Counted from the stretch's first letter, positions 51,964-61,406 are shown. The stretch: DNA of 64,000 nucleotides from Chaera sp964544355 (GCA_964544355.1 CAZJAI010000002.1:62001-126000), one strand, 5' to 3'. Notes: generated from the letters alone by a model not told the origin. Translations and numbers: made by a program.

Positions 51964-52669
51964 ACAGTCCCGCCTCCAATAACTCGCCGGCGTGGCGCAC
52001 CAGCTGAATAACCCGGCCGTAGCTCTGGCGGGTGGGGCCAAGCACGCCAATATAGCTGTGATCGGAATAAGGCGAGCGGAACCGGCCGATGATCAGGCTG
52101 CAGCCACTGGCCTTGCCTATGGGGTTCTCGCGACCGATGTAAACGCTGAGCGGCTGGTTGGGGGAGGTTTCGCGCAGCCAGGGTTGCAGGTTGTCCAGCA
52201 GAGACGCCACTGCCTGAACGTGTTGTCCGCGGCTGAATTCGGGCTGGGAAAACAGGTTGCCAATGCCGCTGATGTACAGCTGGCTGCCTATGGTGGCCAG
52301 GCCCAGGTTGTGGGTCAACTCGACCAGACTGTCGGTAGCGCTGCGGATCATCAGCTCGGTGGAACCGGCATGAGTGGCCAAGCGGGTTTCGATCGCTCTC
52401 GCACTGCGATCAACGGACAAATAGTCATCACGGGGGCTGCTGACTATAGCGTTAACATAATACCGGTAGCCTTTGTCGGTGGGTACCCTGCCGGCACTGG
52501 TATGCGGCTGGCCGATGTAGCCCATTTCTTCCAAGCGGACCATTTCGGCGCGAATGGTGGCGCTGGAAACGCCGAACAGCTTGGCCAGCGTGACCGAACC
52601 GACCGGCGCAGCTACCTCGGCGTACTGCTCGATAATGGCTGCCAAAATCTGGGCCTGCCTCTCTGTCAT
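51956..52669 (-). CDS. hrcA: Heat-shock repressor HrcA, short form
   Basis: The 237-residue protein has the winged helix (MTERQAQILAAIIEQYAEVAAPVGSVTLAKLFGVSSATIRAEMVRLEEMGYI and TSAGRVPTDKGYRYYV) and the C-terminal GAF-like end (YIGRENPI...CSLIIGRFR, GVLGPTRQSYGRVI). HrcA proteins usually have about 340 residues; part of the middle/dimerisation region is missing. It represses CIRCE promoters, here its own and that of dnaK. Confidence 0.92.
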   Translation of the reverse strand: MTERQAQILAAIIEQYAEVAAPVGSVTLAKLFGVSSATIRAEMVRLEEMGYIGQPHTSAGRVPTDKGYRYYVNAIVSSPRDDYLSVDRSARAIETRLATHAGSTELMIRSATDSLVELTHNLGLATIGSQLYISGIGNLFSQPEFSRGQHVQAVASLLDNLQPWLRETSPNQPLSVYIGRENPIGKASGCSLIIGRFRSPYSDHSYIGVLGPTRQSYGRVIQLVRHAGELLEAGLYG

Positions 52670-52679
52670 GATGGTTTTT

Positions 52680-52709
52680 ATGTTAAATCATCTGGCACTC
52701 CTAAGTCAA
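52680..52709 (-). promoter_or_regulatory. Promoter of hrcA operon
   Basis: On the minus strand TTGACT (52704-52709) and TAACAT (52680-52685) are 18 bases apart. The -35 sits in the CIRCE spacer, the same geometry as at dnaK. The ATG follows ten bases after the -10. Confidence 0.6.
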
Positions 52710-52718
52710 GAGTGCTAG
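52692..52718. promoter_or_regulatory. CIRCE operator (two outer mismatches to consensus)
   Basis: CTGGCACTC, nine bases, GAGTGCTAG. The inner GCACTC/GAGTGC arms are exact. It gives autoregulation of hrcA-grpE. It lies directly after the lepA stop. Confidence 0.85.
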
Positions 52719-52724
52719 GCGGTC

Positions 52725-54542
52725 TTACTCTTGGCTAAGCAGCACCCGGAAAGCTTCCGCCGGTATGTCCACCCGGCCAAACTTCTTTAGCCGTTTTTTA
52801 CCCTCTTTCTGCTTGGCCCACAGTTTCTTTTTACGGCTGACATCGCCTCCGTAAAGGTGTCCGGTAACGTTTTTCTTAAGGGCCGGAACGTCTTCCCGGG
52901 CGATGATTTTACCGTTAACCGCCGCCTGCAAGCCAACCACGAACAGCTGCCTGGGTATTGCCTGTTTGAGTTTTTCGACCAGCTGGCGGCCAAGCCGCGG
53001 CGCTTCGCCGCGGTGAACGATAGCGCTTAGAGCGTCCACCCGCTCCCCCGCCACCAGGCAGTCCAGCCGCACCAGATCGGCCGGCCGGTAATCGGCCGGT
53101 TCGTAACTGTAACTGCCATAACCGCTGGTGAGGCTTTTGAGCTGGTCGTAGAAACCGCTTAAGGTGTTAGGCAGAGGCGCTTCAAAATTAATCACCGCCA
53201 GATCCCCTTCGCCGTAACTGATTTGGCCATGCCGTCCGCGTACTGAGGTGATCAGGGTAAGCACCTGACCGGTATACCTGGCGGGCGTGACGATTTCGCC
53301 GCGAATCCACGGTTCGCTGATTTTCGTGACCGAGGAAGCTTCGGGCAGCTCGGCCGCCGAACGGATGACCCGGCTCTGCCCGCCGGCCAGCTCTATCTGA
53401 TAATCGGTGGACGGGCTGGTGATAATCAGCTCCAGCCGGTAATCCCGTTCCAGCCGCTCGCGCACGATATCCATGTGCAAAAGACCTAAAAAGCCTATCC
53501 TGAAACCGTGACCCAATACCTGGCTGTTTTCGGCGGCGTAGTTAAGCGCGGCGTCGTTCAAGGCCAGTTTTTCCAGAGCGTCCTTCAGCTGGGGATACTG
53601 TTCGGCCGAAGCTGGAAACAAACCGGCGTAAACAAACGGCTTGACCTGCCGGTAACCGCTTAACGGCCGGCTAGCTGGGTTCAACCGAAGCGTTAGGGTA
53701 TCTCCCACCCGGGCCTCGGACACCGAACGGAAGTTGGTCACCACATAACCGATCTCCCCCGTACCCAGGCTGCCGACGGGCTGCATGCGCGGACTCAGGC
53801 TGCCGACCTCCAGAGCCGTACCAACCGAGGCGGTCCCCATCATCCTAATATCCTGGGTGCTTTTTAAGCTGCCATCGAATACCCGGCAATACAAAATCAC
53901 TCCGCGGTAATCGTCGTAGAGCGAATCGAAAACCAAGGCTCTGGCCGGCGCCTGAGGTGACCCTTTGGGCGGCGGAATACGTTCCACGATCGCCCGCAGT
54001 ACCCCGTCTACTCCCTGGCCGGTTTTGGCGCTGGTTTGTATGATGTCTTCCGACCGGCAGCCGAGCAGCTCAACCAGTTCGGACGTGACCTTGTCCGGTT
54101 CGGCCGCTGGCAGGTCGATTTTGTTCAGCACCGGAATGATCGTCAGGTCGGCCTCCAGGGCCAAATAAACGTTAGTCAGCGTTTGAGCCTGAATGCCCTG
54201 GCTGGCGTCGACCACCAGCAGAGCCCCCTCGCAGGCGGCCAGCGACCGGCTGACTTCATAACTGAAGTCGACGTGCCCGGGAGTGTCTATAAGATTAAGC
54301 TGGTAGTCTTCGCCGCCATTTGGGCCGGAGTCGTCCTTCGCCTTCGCGTAACGCATCCTGACCGGCGCCAGCTTGATGGTAATGCCCTTCTCGCGCTCCA
54401 GGTCCATGCTGTCGAGCAGCTGGTTTTTCATTTGGCGGGCATCCACCGTGCCGGTAGCTTCCAGCAGACGGTCCGCCAGGGTGCTCTTGCCGTGATCGAT
54501 ATGAGCGATGATGCAAAAATTCCGGATACGGCTCTGGTTCAT
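52725..54542 (-). CDS. lepA: Elongation factor 4 (LepA)
   Basis: The 605-residue translational GTPase has G1 AHIDHGKSTLADRL, G3 DTPGHVDFSYEVSRSL, G4 NKID and the LepA-specific C-terminal domain (ending FGRVDIPAEAFRVLL). It acts on stalled ribosomes. Its ATG overlaps the murJ stop (ATGA), linking it to cell-wall synthesis genes. Confidence 0.97.
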   Translation of the reverse strand: MNQSRIRNFCIIAHIDHGKSTLADRLLEATGTVDARQMKNQLLDSMDLEREKGITIKLAPVRMRYAKAKDDSGPNGGEDYQLNLIDTPGHVDFSYEVSRSLAACEGALLVVDASQGIQAQTLTNVYLALEADLTIIPVLNKIDLPAAEPDKVTSELVELLGCRSEDIIQTSAKTGQGVDGVLRAIVERIPPPKGSPQAPARALVFDSLYDDYRGVILYCRVFDGSLKSTQDIRMMGTASVGTALEVGSLSPRMQPVGSLGTGEIGYVVTNFRSVSEARVGDTLTLRLNPASRPLSGYRQVKPFVYAGLFPASAEQYPQLKDALEKLALNDAALNYAAENSQVLGHGFRIGFLGLLHMDIVRERLERDYRLELIITSPSTDYQIELAGGQSRVIRSAAELPEASSVTKISEPWIRGEIVTPARYTGQVLTLITSVRGRHGQISYGEGDLAVINFEAPLPNTLSGFYDQLKSLTSGYGSYSYEPADYRPADLVRLDCLVAGERVDALSAIVHRGEAPRLGRQLVEKLKQAIPRQLFVVGLQAAVNGKIIAREDVPALKKNVTGHLYGGDVSRKKKLWAKQKEGKKRLKKFGRVDIPAEAFRVLLSQE

Positions 54543-56182
54543 ACTTTCACCTTGCCCTGGGGACGGAATTGCCCGAAAGCCAGCCCTATGATCTTTTTAA
54601 TCACCGGCACCGGCTCTTCCAGCTTGAACAGGCGACAGATCATAAGATAACTGATCAGGCTGATGGTTACGATGACGGCGAACTTGGGGAAGGTGGTGAA
54701 AAAACTCTGGTCGCGGGCGCTCAGGTCGAGCAACTTCACCGAGACATAGCTGATTAGTCCCATCAATCCGCTGGCCGAAACCATCCGCGAAACGGCATGA
54801 ATGAACGTGGCGTCAAACAGGCCGGGCATCCTGAAAGCCATGATCACGAACAAAATGGCCACCTCGACGATTGACACCAGCGCCTGAGCCAGAGCCAGCC
54901 CGTACACGCCCAGCCCGAAACGCAGCACGAACAGCACCGCCAGGAAAATGTTCAAGGTAATGGTGATGATCGAAATGTACAGCGGAGTGCGGGTATCCTG
55001 GCGGGCATAAAAACTGCGGGCGGCAATGTGGTAAATCGAACGGAACAAAATGGCTACCGCCAGTACGCCCAGAATGTTAGCGATCAGCAAATCGCCCCCG
55101 TTCTTAATAAAGCTAACTATGTAACCGCGGGTGAAGAAGGTGATTACCGCAGTAGGCAGCGCCAGCCAGATAATCACTCTGAGCACCGAGCGTAACTCGC
55201 TCTTGAACAAATCCACCCGGCCGGTCGCCAGCCGTTCGCTCATCCTGGGAAAGGCCGCGGTAGAGATAGCTACGCCGATTAAAGTCACCGGCATCATGTG
55301 CAGAGTGGTGGCGCGCTGATAGGCCGTTACCATGCCGGCGCCCAGGCGCGAAGCCAGGTTGGTTTCCACGATGTTGTTGAAGTAATCTATCCCCTGGTCG
55401 AATGAGCGCGGCGGCAGCAGCCTAAGCACCTTGCGAAAACCGCGGTTTCTCCAGCGGATTTTAAAGTCGTAGTCGAAGCCCATGCCTATCAGCCCGATAC
55501 TGCTCACCAGCAGCTGCATGACCGATCCCAGCACCACGCCCAGGGCCACGCCCATGATACCACCTTCGAACAGTTGAAACCCGAACAGGTTGACCCCGTT
55601 CGCCAGCACCGTAATGCCAAAAATGATACCCAGGTTATAGATGGTCGGCGCCAGAGCGAAAAAGGTAAACCGGCCGATGGCCTGCTGCATGCTGGCAATG
55701 ACGCTGGCGATAGCGAACAAAAACGGATTAACGGCAATCACCCGCATCATTGAAACGGCCAGTCCGCGCGAGGTCTCGTCCAGCCCGGGGCCGGCCACGA
55801 AGCGCACCAGCGGGTCGGCGAATATGATGATCAGCAGACTGGCCAGCAGGGTGATGACGGCCATGAAATTAACCAGGCTGGAACTCAACTCCCATGCCGA
55901 TTTCTTGTTGCCGGAAGCCAGCCGCTGACTGAAAACCGGTATGAAGGTTACACTCAGCGCGCCCGATACCAGCAGGAAAAACATGAAATCCGGTATCACG
56001 AACGCCACCGTGTAGGCGTCGATGCCGGTTTTGTAGGTATCGTAGTAGTTGCTCATCAGCAGCCGGTCGCGCAGCAGGCCCAGCAGGCTGGACAGCAGGC
56101 TGGAGCCGGCCAGTAAAAAAGCGGCCAGCTGTATGGTCAGCTGCCGGTTGGCTTTGGAGACAATTTTTTTGACGCGGTTCAT
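54539..56182 (-). CDS. murJ: Lipid II flippase MurJ
   Basis: The 547-residue MOP-superfamily protein has about 14 membrane helices. Typical parts are LLSSLLGLLRDRLLMSNYY (with the conserved arginine), AFVIPDFMFFLLVSGALSVTFIPVFS and PRMSERLATG. It flips lipid II outward for peptidoglycan synthesis. A polar N-terminal stretch with KKIVSKANRQ precedes the first helix. Confidence 0.94.
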   Translation of the reverse strand: MNRVKKIVSKANRQLTIQLAAFLLAGSSLLSSLLGLLRDRLLMSNYYDTYKTGIDAYTVAFVIPDFMFFLLVSGALSVTFIPVFSQRLASGNKKSAWELSSSLVNFMAVITLLASLLIIIFADPLVRFVAGPGLDETSRGLAVSMMRVIAVNPFLFAIASVIASMQQAIGRFTFFALAPTIYNLGIIFGITVLANGVNLFGFQLFEGGIMGVALGVVLGSVMQLLVSSIGLIGMGFDYDFKIRWRNRGFRKVLRLLPPRSFDQGIDYFNNIVETNLASRLGAGMVTAYQRATTLHMMPVTLIGVAISTAAFPRMSERLATGRVDLFKSELRSVLRVIIWLALPTAVITFFTRGYIVSFIKNGGDLLIANILGVLAVAILFRSIYHIAARSFYARQDTRTPLYISIITITLNIFLAVLFVLRFGLGVYGLALAQALVSIVEVAILFVIMAFRMPGLFDATFIHAVSRMVSASGLMGLISYVSVKLLDLSARDQSFFTTFPKFAVIVTISLISYLMICRLFKLEEPVPVIKKIIGLAFGQFRPQGKVKV

Positions 56183-56331
56183 TTGACGTGAAGGGTTACG
56201 CGGCTGCTGTCTGACCCCCGCTTTCGCTTGCCCTGATTATACTCTTCCTCCGCCGATCGTCCGGATGCGTCCTGAAAGACGTTCCCGGTAAAATTCGGCC
56301 TCGGCATAAAAAAGACTCGCCGGCCCCGATT

Positions 56332-58197
56332 TTAGTAAAGGGCCGCCTCGGCCGGCAGTTTGGTGCCTTTGAGCAGCTCGACTACCCGCTCTTCTTCCAG
56401 CGTCTCTTCTTCCAGCAAGGCCTTGGCCAGCTTGTCCAGGGCAGTCAGATTGGCTCTAATGACCGCCTCGGCCCGCTGCGAAGCTTCCTGGATTAACCCG
56501 GCCACTTCCTGGTCAATCAGCTTGGCGGTATCATCGCTGTAGGGGCGGTCGTGAACCATCCGCTCGAACACCAGGCCGCCGGCATCCTCGTGAAAAACCT
56601 GGTCGCGCAGTTTTTGGCCCATGCCTTGTTCGATAACCATGTCCCGGGCAATCTCGGTGGCTTTTCTCAGGTCATTGCCCGCGCCGGTGGTAATCCGGTC
56701 GGGGCCGTAGTGGACTTTCTCGGCCATGCGGCCGCCCAGGGCGCGGGCCAGAACGTCTTTGAATTCAATCAGCGAAGTGTAATTCTTGTCTTCGGGCGGC
56801 AAGAACCAGGTTACGCCGCCGGTGCCACCCCGCGGAATAATGGTAACTTTGTGCACCGGATCGCTGTCGGGCAGGACATGGCCAACCAGGGCATGCCCGG
56901 CTTCATGGTAGGCCGTCAGCTGTTTCTCGGCGTCGTTCATAACTTTGGTCTTGCGCTCCGGGCCAATCGCCACCTTCTCGAAAGCGGCGGTCACGTCGGC
57001 GTCGGTGATGATTTTACGATTATGCCTGGCGGCGATAATGGCCGCCTCGTTGGCGATATTAGCCAGATCGGCGCCGCTGCTGCCGGCGGTTTTGGCGGCT
57101 AGCGCGTCAAGGTTAACCGAGGCGTCCAGCGGCTTCTTGGCGAAATGCACCTTCAAAATGGCCTCCCGGTCGCGCCGCTCGGGCAGGCTGATATTGACTC
57201 GGCGGTCGAACCGGCCGGGGCGCAGCAGGGCCGGATCCAGCACGTCGGCCCGGTTGGTGGCAGCCAGTACGATGACGTTGGTGCCGCGCTCGAAACCGTC
57301 CATTTCCACTAAAATCTGATTGAGCGTCTGTTCGCGTTCGTCGTGGCCGCCGCCCATGCCGCTGCCGCGCCGGCGGCCGACAGCGTCAATCTCATCTATA
57401 AACACTATGCAGGGTGCGTTCTTCTTGGCCTTGGCGAACAGGTCGCGCACCCGGCTGGCGCCGACGCCGACGAACATCTCGACAAACTCCGAGCCGCTGA
57501 TGCTAAAAAACGGCACGTTGGCTTCACCGGCCACCGCCCGGGCCAGCAGCGTCTTGCCGGTGCCCGGCATGCCCACCAACAGCACGCCTTTGGGTATACG
57601 GGCGCCGACGTCCTGGAATTTTTTGGGGTGCTTTAAGAAATCCACCACCTCCTGCAGGTCTTCTTTAGCCTCGTCGTTGCCGGCGATATCGTCAAAGGTG
57701 GCTTTTTCAACGTCACTGCCGTACAGGCGGGCCCGCGACTTGCCGAATCCCAGCGCCTGGTTGCTTTGCCCCTGGGCCTGGCGGAACATGAACAGGAACA
57801 GCCCGCCTATCAGCAGCACCGGCAGCAGCAGGCCGAGCAGGTTGATAAGCGCCGTGCCTATTTCGGACGGTTTTTTAACGACGACCTCGGCCGGCGCGTC
57901 GGTGCGCAATCCCTGCTGGTAGATACTGCTGCCAGACTCTTTGCGCGACTTCTCGGTCGGTTTGCCGCCGGCCTTATCGGACAGCGGGGTCACTAAAACG
58001 GTATCGCCGCTGATTTCCAGTTTAGCGATCTGACCCTGGTTGGACTGCTTGACTACCTCTGAAATAGGCACTTCTTTAAGGTTCTGCGGCGGCGCGTAAA
58101 TAGCCCACAGGGCCAGGCCCATGAAAACGACGATGCTCCAAAACAGCATCGTGCGGATCGGCTGGCTGGGTTTGGTTAGATTAGGTCTTTTTACCAC
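56332..58197 (-). CDS. ftsH: ATP-dependent zinc metalloprotease FtsH
   Basis: The 621-residue membrane protease has two N-terminal membrane helices (about 15-33 and 118-137), AAA+ domain with Walker A GMPGTGKTLLARAVAGEA near 209, pore motif FVGVGASRVRDLF, Walker B IVFIDEIDAVGRRRG, SRH NRADVLDPALLRPGRFDR and the zinc site AYHEAGHALVGHV near 429. It degrades membrane and regulatory proteins. The start is GTG at 58197. Confidence 0.97.
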   Translation of the reverse strand: MVKRPNLTKPSQPIRTMLFWSIVVFMGLALWAIYAPPQNLKEVPISEVVKQSNQGQIAKLEISGDTVLVTPLSDKAGGKPTEKSRKESGSSIYQQGLRTDAPAEVVVKKPSEIGTALINLLGLLLPVLLIGGLFLFMFRQAQGQSNQALGFGKSRARLYGSDVEKATFDDIAGNDEAKEDLQEVVDFLKHPKKFQDVGARIPKGVLLVGMPGTGKTLLARAVAGEANVPFFSISGSEFVEMFVGVGASRVRDLFAKAKKNAPCIVFIDEIDAVGRRRGSGMGGGHDEREQTLNQILVEMDGFERGTNVIVLAATNRADVLDPALLRPGRFDRRVNISLPERRDREAILKVHFAKKPLDASVNLDALAAKTAGSSGADLANIANEAAIIAARHNRKIITDADVTAAFEKVAIGPERKTKVMNDAEKQLTAYHEAGHALVGHVLPDSDPVHKVTIIPRGGTGGVTWFLPPEDKNYTSLIEFKDVLARALGGRMAEKVHYGPDRITTGAGNDLRKATEIARDMVIEQGMGQKLRDQVFHEDAGGLVFERMVHDRPYSDDTAKLIDQEVAGLIQEASQRAEAVIRANLTALDKLAKALLEEETLEEERVVELLKGTKLPAEAALY

Positions 58198-58325
58198 TAC
58201 GTTATCGCTCTTTTTAAAGTTTTCTTATAGTAAGATGGCCTTTTGAAAGTCGGGGCCTCCCGACGGTTTGATATCGAAAGCGACGGGTCAATTGGAAGAT
58301 TGGCCGCTGAATTCACTAGTTAATC

Positions 58326-59246
58326 TTAGCAATTTTCTAGATGCTCGACAATCATTTGCCGCCGGGTAAGACTAAACCGCCAAACGCCGATAGCCTTGCG
58401 CCGACCCGGACGGCCGACTTTAGACCAGGTGATAAGCTCGGCCAGTTGGCGGCTGAGCAACCTTTCCCCCCCGTACAAACCGGATATGACGCCCCCCAGC
58501 AGCTCGGCCGCGACGCCGCGCGGCAGCATAATCATCCAGTAGCGGCTGATTGAAGCGGTCTTCCCGCCCAGGCTGGCGAATTCCCCGCCGCGCAGAATTT
58601 TTGCGACCTCGTCTTCAATTTTATCCACTACGCCGGCCTGGCGCCTGGCTAGCTTCGCCAGTTCCCGCTTGGAGGACTTGGCATCTTGACCGGATAAAAC
58701 CTTCAGCCTCAGATAATTGCGCAAAAAACGAACCTCCCGGTTGGACGGATCCTCACGCCACGCCAGCCGGTGGCGGCGTGCGTATGCCACCAGGCGGCTC
58801 TTGGGGGAACCCAGCAGCGGCCGGATAATCCCGAAACGCGAAGAACGCAACGAAGTCAGGCTGCGGATTCCCCCGGAGCGTATCAGATTAATTAGGGCGG
58901 TTTCGACCAGATCGTCCTGATGGTGGGCAGTGATTATGGCTTGAGCTTGGTATTTTTTGCAAATCTGTCGCAAAAACGCGTACCGTGCCCGGCGGGCAAC
59001 GGCTTCAGAGGCTGCCGCGCCCAGCCTGCCCTCGCCCTGGCAGTAGGGCAGGCCGTAACCGGCCGCCAGGCCGGCCACGAAACGGGCATCCTGGCTGGAT
59101 TGGCGGCCGCGGATACCGTGGTTAAAGTGGGCCACGATCAATTCCAGGCAGGGCTGACGACTCAGCAGGTCCAGCAGGGCCACCGAATCCACGCCGCCCG
59201 AAACGGCTACTACGTACTTGCCCGGATTCAATTGGTTGATGCGCAT
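58326..59246 (-). CDS. tilS: tRNA(Ile)-lysidine synthase TilS
   Basis: The 306-residue N-type PP-loop ATPase has the signature SGGVDSVALLDLL (16-28), VAHFNHGIRGRQSSQDARFV and HHQDDLVETALINLIRSGGIRSLTS. It modifies C34 of the CAT-anticodon tRNA-Ile to lysidine. It is a short TilS without the full C-terminal domains. The CAT tRNA at 59935 may be its substrate or an elongator methionine tRNA. Confidence 0.94.
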   Translation of the reverse strand: MRINQLNPGKYVVAVSGGVDSVALLDLLSRQPCLELIVAHFNHGIRGRQSSQDARFVAGLAAGYGLPYCQGEGRLGAAASEAVARRARYAFLRQICKKYQAQAIITAHHQDDLVETALINLIRSGGIRSLTSLRSSRFGIIRPLLGSPKSRLVAYARRHRLAWREDPSNREVRFLRNYLRLKVLSGQDAKSSKRELAKLARRQAGVVDKIEDEVAKILRGGEFASLGGKTASISRYWMIMLPRGVAAELLGGVISGLYGGERLLSRQLAELITWSKVGRPGRRKAIGVWRFSLTRRQMIVEHLENC

Positions 59247-59324
59247 ATCTTTGTTATAAACATTACTTTAAGTTAAAATCCGACTATCCGGGACTAATAA
59301 AGTTTAAAATTATGCTTAAAAAAT

Positions 59325-59882
59325 ATGGATAAAACCGAAACCACCGAAATTTACTTCATGCGGCACGGCCAATGCCAGGCCAATGCTGACAGCTTGGTGG
59401 CCGGTCGTCTGGACAGCCCACTAACCGAGCTGGGGCGGCAGCAGGCCGCAGCGGCCGGTCAGGCGGCGCTCAGCGAGGGGCTGCGGCCGGACGTTATCAT
59501 CAGTTCCCGCCTGCAGCGAGCGGCCGAAACCGCCAAAATTGTCGCCAAGGCGCTGGGTCTGGACCCCGCCGGCATAATTTACACCGGCCTGCTGGCTGAA
59601 AGATCGGGGGGCAGTTTTGAAGGCGGTCCTATCGCCGATTACTACGCCGCCGACGAAGCCGAAGCGGTAGAGCGCCATGGCGTCGAATCGCTGGAGGAGC
59701 TCCGCCGGCGGGCGGAGCGGCTGCTCGATACTTTGCGCCGCGACTATTCGGACCGCCGGGTGCTGCTGGTCGGACACAGCGGCATCGGCAAAATGCTGTT
59801 CCTGACGGCGGCCAACCGGCCGGCAGCCGGCCTGGACAAACGCCAAACCCTGCCCAATGCCCTCATCCGGCGGCTGGCGTAA
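59325..59882 (+). CDS. Histidine phosphatase family protein
   Basis: The 185-residue phosphoglycerate-mutase-like phosphatase has the catalytic FMRHGQCQANAD (RHG), the SRLQRAAETAKIV arginine and the second histidine in LLVGHSGIGKMLF. A short form like this is usually a phosphatase (for example of sugar phosphates), not a glycolytic mutase. TATGCT lies eight bases before the ATG, another near-leaderless start. Confidence 0.88.
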   Translation: MDKTETTEIYFMRHGQCQANADSLVAGRLDSPLTELGRQQAAAAGQAALSEGLRPDVIISSRLQRAAETAKIVAKALGLDPAGIIYTGLLAERSGGSFEGGPIADYYAADEAEAVERHGVESLEELRRRAERLLDTLRRDYSDRRVLLVGHSGIGKMLFLTAANRPAAGLDKRQTLPNALIRRLA

Positions 59883-59883
59883 A

Positions 59884-59917
59884 AATATGCCGGTTAACAA
59901 TTTTTAACCGGCATATT
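59884..59917. terminator. Bidirectional terminator
   Basis: A 14-base perfect inverted repeat (arms AATATGCCGGTTAA and TTAACCGGCATATT, loop CAATTT) lies between the phosphatase gene and tRNA-Met. The A-run before it (59881-59885) supplies a T-run on the minus strand, so it should end the tRNA transcript. Confidence 0.7.
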
Positions 59918-59934
59918 CTGGTAAATTATCAATC

Positions 59935-60011
59935 TGGTAGCAGGGGCGAGACTCGAACTCGCGACCCCAGGCTTATGAGTCCTGTGCTCTAACCGGCTGA
60001 GCTACCCTGCC
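59935..60011 (-). tRNA. tRNA with CAT anticodon (elongator Met or Ile2)
   Basis: A cloverleaf is seen on the minus strand with acceptor GGCAGGG (G1-T72), anticodon arm CAGGA-CTCATAA-GCCTG and CCA encoded. A31 faces G39, a mismatch closing the loop. Elongator methionine or lysidine-modified isoleucine tRNA cannot be separated with certainty by eye. Confidence 0.9.
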
Positions 60012-60065
60012 GTGCCTCCCTGAAGAGATGACAGGTTAGATTGTAACAGCAGTCGGATTGATTTT

Positions 60066-60242
60066 CTAGGCAGCCGCCGGTTGGTCGTCGGAGTCGAGCT
60101 CCTCAACGGCCGCCAGAGCCTTTTCGCCCAGTTTGGCTTCCAGCTTGGCGCGTAATCCGGCCAGCGCCTCGGGGCTGGTGTCGCGCCGGTTCCAGCTGTC
60201 AACCGGCTTGGTTTCCGGAGTAGACTGGTTGTCATTCACCAT
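60066..60242 (-). CDS. Small hypothetical protein (58 aa)
   Basis: The reading from ATG 60242 to TAG 60066 gives a polar N-terminus (MVNDNQSTPETKPV) and one amphipathic helix (SPEALAGLRAKLEAKLGEKA) with an acidic end. Codon use matches core genes. AAAGG lies 12 bases before the ATG, and a TATAAT about 50 bases upstream could be its promoter. Role unknown; length and helix fit a small regulator or binding peptide. Confidence 0.55.
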   Translation of the reverse strand: MVNDNQSTPETKPVDSWNRRDTSPEALAGLRAKLEAKLGEKALAAVEELDSDDQPAAA

Positions 60243-60405
60243 TGTAATTTTAGACCTTTTTATGTTTGATTTAGTGATTAATGCCTAAATTATACTCTTT
60301 TGTGTTTATTTTGTCAATAGATCGAGGAGCTGTTTGAGCTTTAGCTTTTTGACAGGGGTTGCCTAAAAGTGCTAGGGTTAGATAAAAGCTCCTAAAACCA
60401 AAATT

Positions 60406-61137
60406 ATGTATCCCCTGACCCAACCCTCTGATTTGCTGACGATACTGTCGGTGGTGGCTCTGGCCGGACTGTTACACGCCAATTTTCAGCTGGCGGTCAG
60501 CGTCCTCACCAGGCTGGGCGGCCACGTTCTTGGCCGCAGCGGAACCGCCAGGCGGCAACCACACCTCCTGCCCGGCGTAACCTTCTCATACGCTTGGGGC
60601 AACCTGCTGGCCATAGCCCTGCTGGCCGTCGGCGCCACCTATCTGCTGAGCGCGCTGGGCCTGCCTCAGAAGCCGCTGTGGGTGCTGCTGGCGCTGCTGG
60701 GCGGATTAACTGGGCTGGCGACGCTGCTGGTCTACCACCGCGACGGCGGCCGTCTGTGGATACCCGAAGCCATGAAAAACTATCTTTACGAACGCACCAA
60801 GCGATCCACCACGCCGGCCGAAGCCATGGCCTTGGGCATTATGACCGGAATGGCCGAACTGCCGTTTATAGCCGCGCCGCTGCTGTTTGTGGCGGCGCTG
60901 TTAAGAGGCAACCCCGACCTCAACCGCCTGACGGTGCTGCTTCTTTACTCCCTGTTGGCCAGCGCTCCGCTGTTTTTACTGGCGGCGGCCATGTCGGCCG
61001 GTCAAAAAGTCAGCCGGCTGGAAAGATGGCGCGAGTCCAACCGCCGCTTTTTACAGTTAAGCAGCGCCCTAGGCCTGGCGGTGCTCAGCGCTTACGTGCT
61101 CAGCCTGTTCGGAGCGGGAGGCGCGGCGCCATGGTGA
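60406..61137 (+). CDS. Hypothetical polytopic membrane protein (243 aa)
   Basis: The protein has six or seven hydrophobic helices, with a basic loop (YHRDGGRLWIPEAMKNYLYERTKRSTTPAE) between two halves. The helix pattern and GIMTGMAELPFIAAPLLF recall small exporter families but no firm match is made. Its stop overlaps the ATG of the ATP-cone gene by seven bases, so the two are co-translated. A TTGACA 17-18 bases before a TAGGGT-like box may be its promoter. Confidence 0.75.
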   Translation: MYPLTQPSDLLTILSVVALAGLLHANFQLAVSVLTRLGGHVLGRSGTARRQPHLLPGVTFSYAWGNLLAIALLAVGATYLLSALGLPQKPLWVLLALLGGLTGLATLLVYHRDGGRLWIPEAMKNYLYERTKRSTTPAEAMALGIMTGMAELPFIAAPLLFVAALLRGNPDLNRLTVLLLYSLLASAPLFLLAAAMSAGQKVSRLERWRESNRRFLQLSSALGLAVLSAYVLSLFGAGGAAPW

Positions 61138-61406
61138 AAACCGTGCTGGTGAAGCGCGACGGGCGGCTGGAAGATTACAACCCGGCCAAGTTGCGTTCCA
61201 GCCTGAAAGCCGCTTGCCAAAGCGTCAGGGCTCCGGAGGGCGACGCCGAAACCATAGCCAATCTGGCCGCTACCAAGCTGGAACGATGGCTGGCCCCGCG
61301 TCCTGAAGTTACCACCGCCGACATTCGCCGCAAGGCCGCCGAGGCGCTGGTTGCCTATAATCCGGAAGCGGCGTATATCTATAAACAACAAAAAATCATT
61401 TCTTAA
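61131..61406 (+). CDS. Stand-alone ATP-cone domain protein
   Basis: The 91-residue protein is almost only an ATP-cone: VLVKRDGRLEDYNPAKLRSSLKAACQSV, then TTADIRRKAAEALVAYNPEAAYIYKQQK. ATP-cones bind ATP/dATP and control ribonucleotide reductase or its repressor NrdR. There is no reductase or zinc-ribbon domain here. It overlaps the upstream membrane gene and precedes a flavin oxidoreductase by 36 bases, so an unknown nucleotide-sensing partner role is possible. Confidence 0.8.
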   Translation: MVKTVLVKRDGRLEDYNPAKLRSSLKAACQSVRAPEGDAETIANLAATKLERWLAPRPEVTTADIRRKAAEALVAYNPEAAYIYKQQKIIS

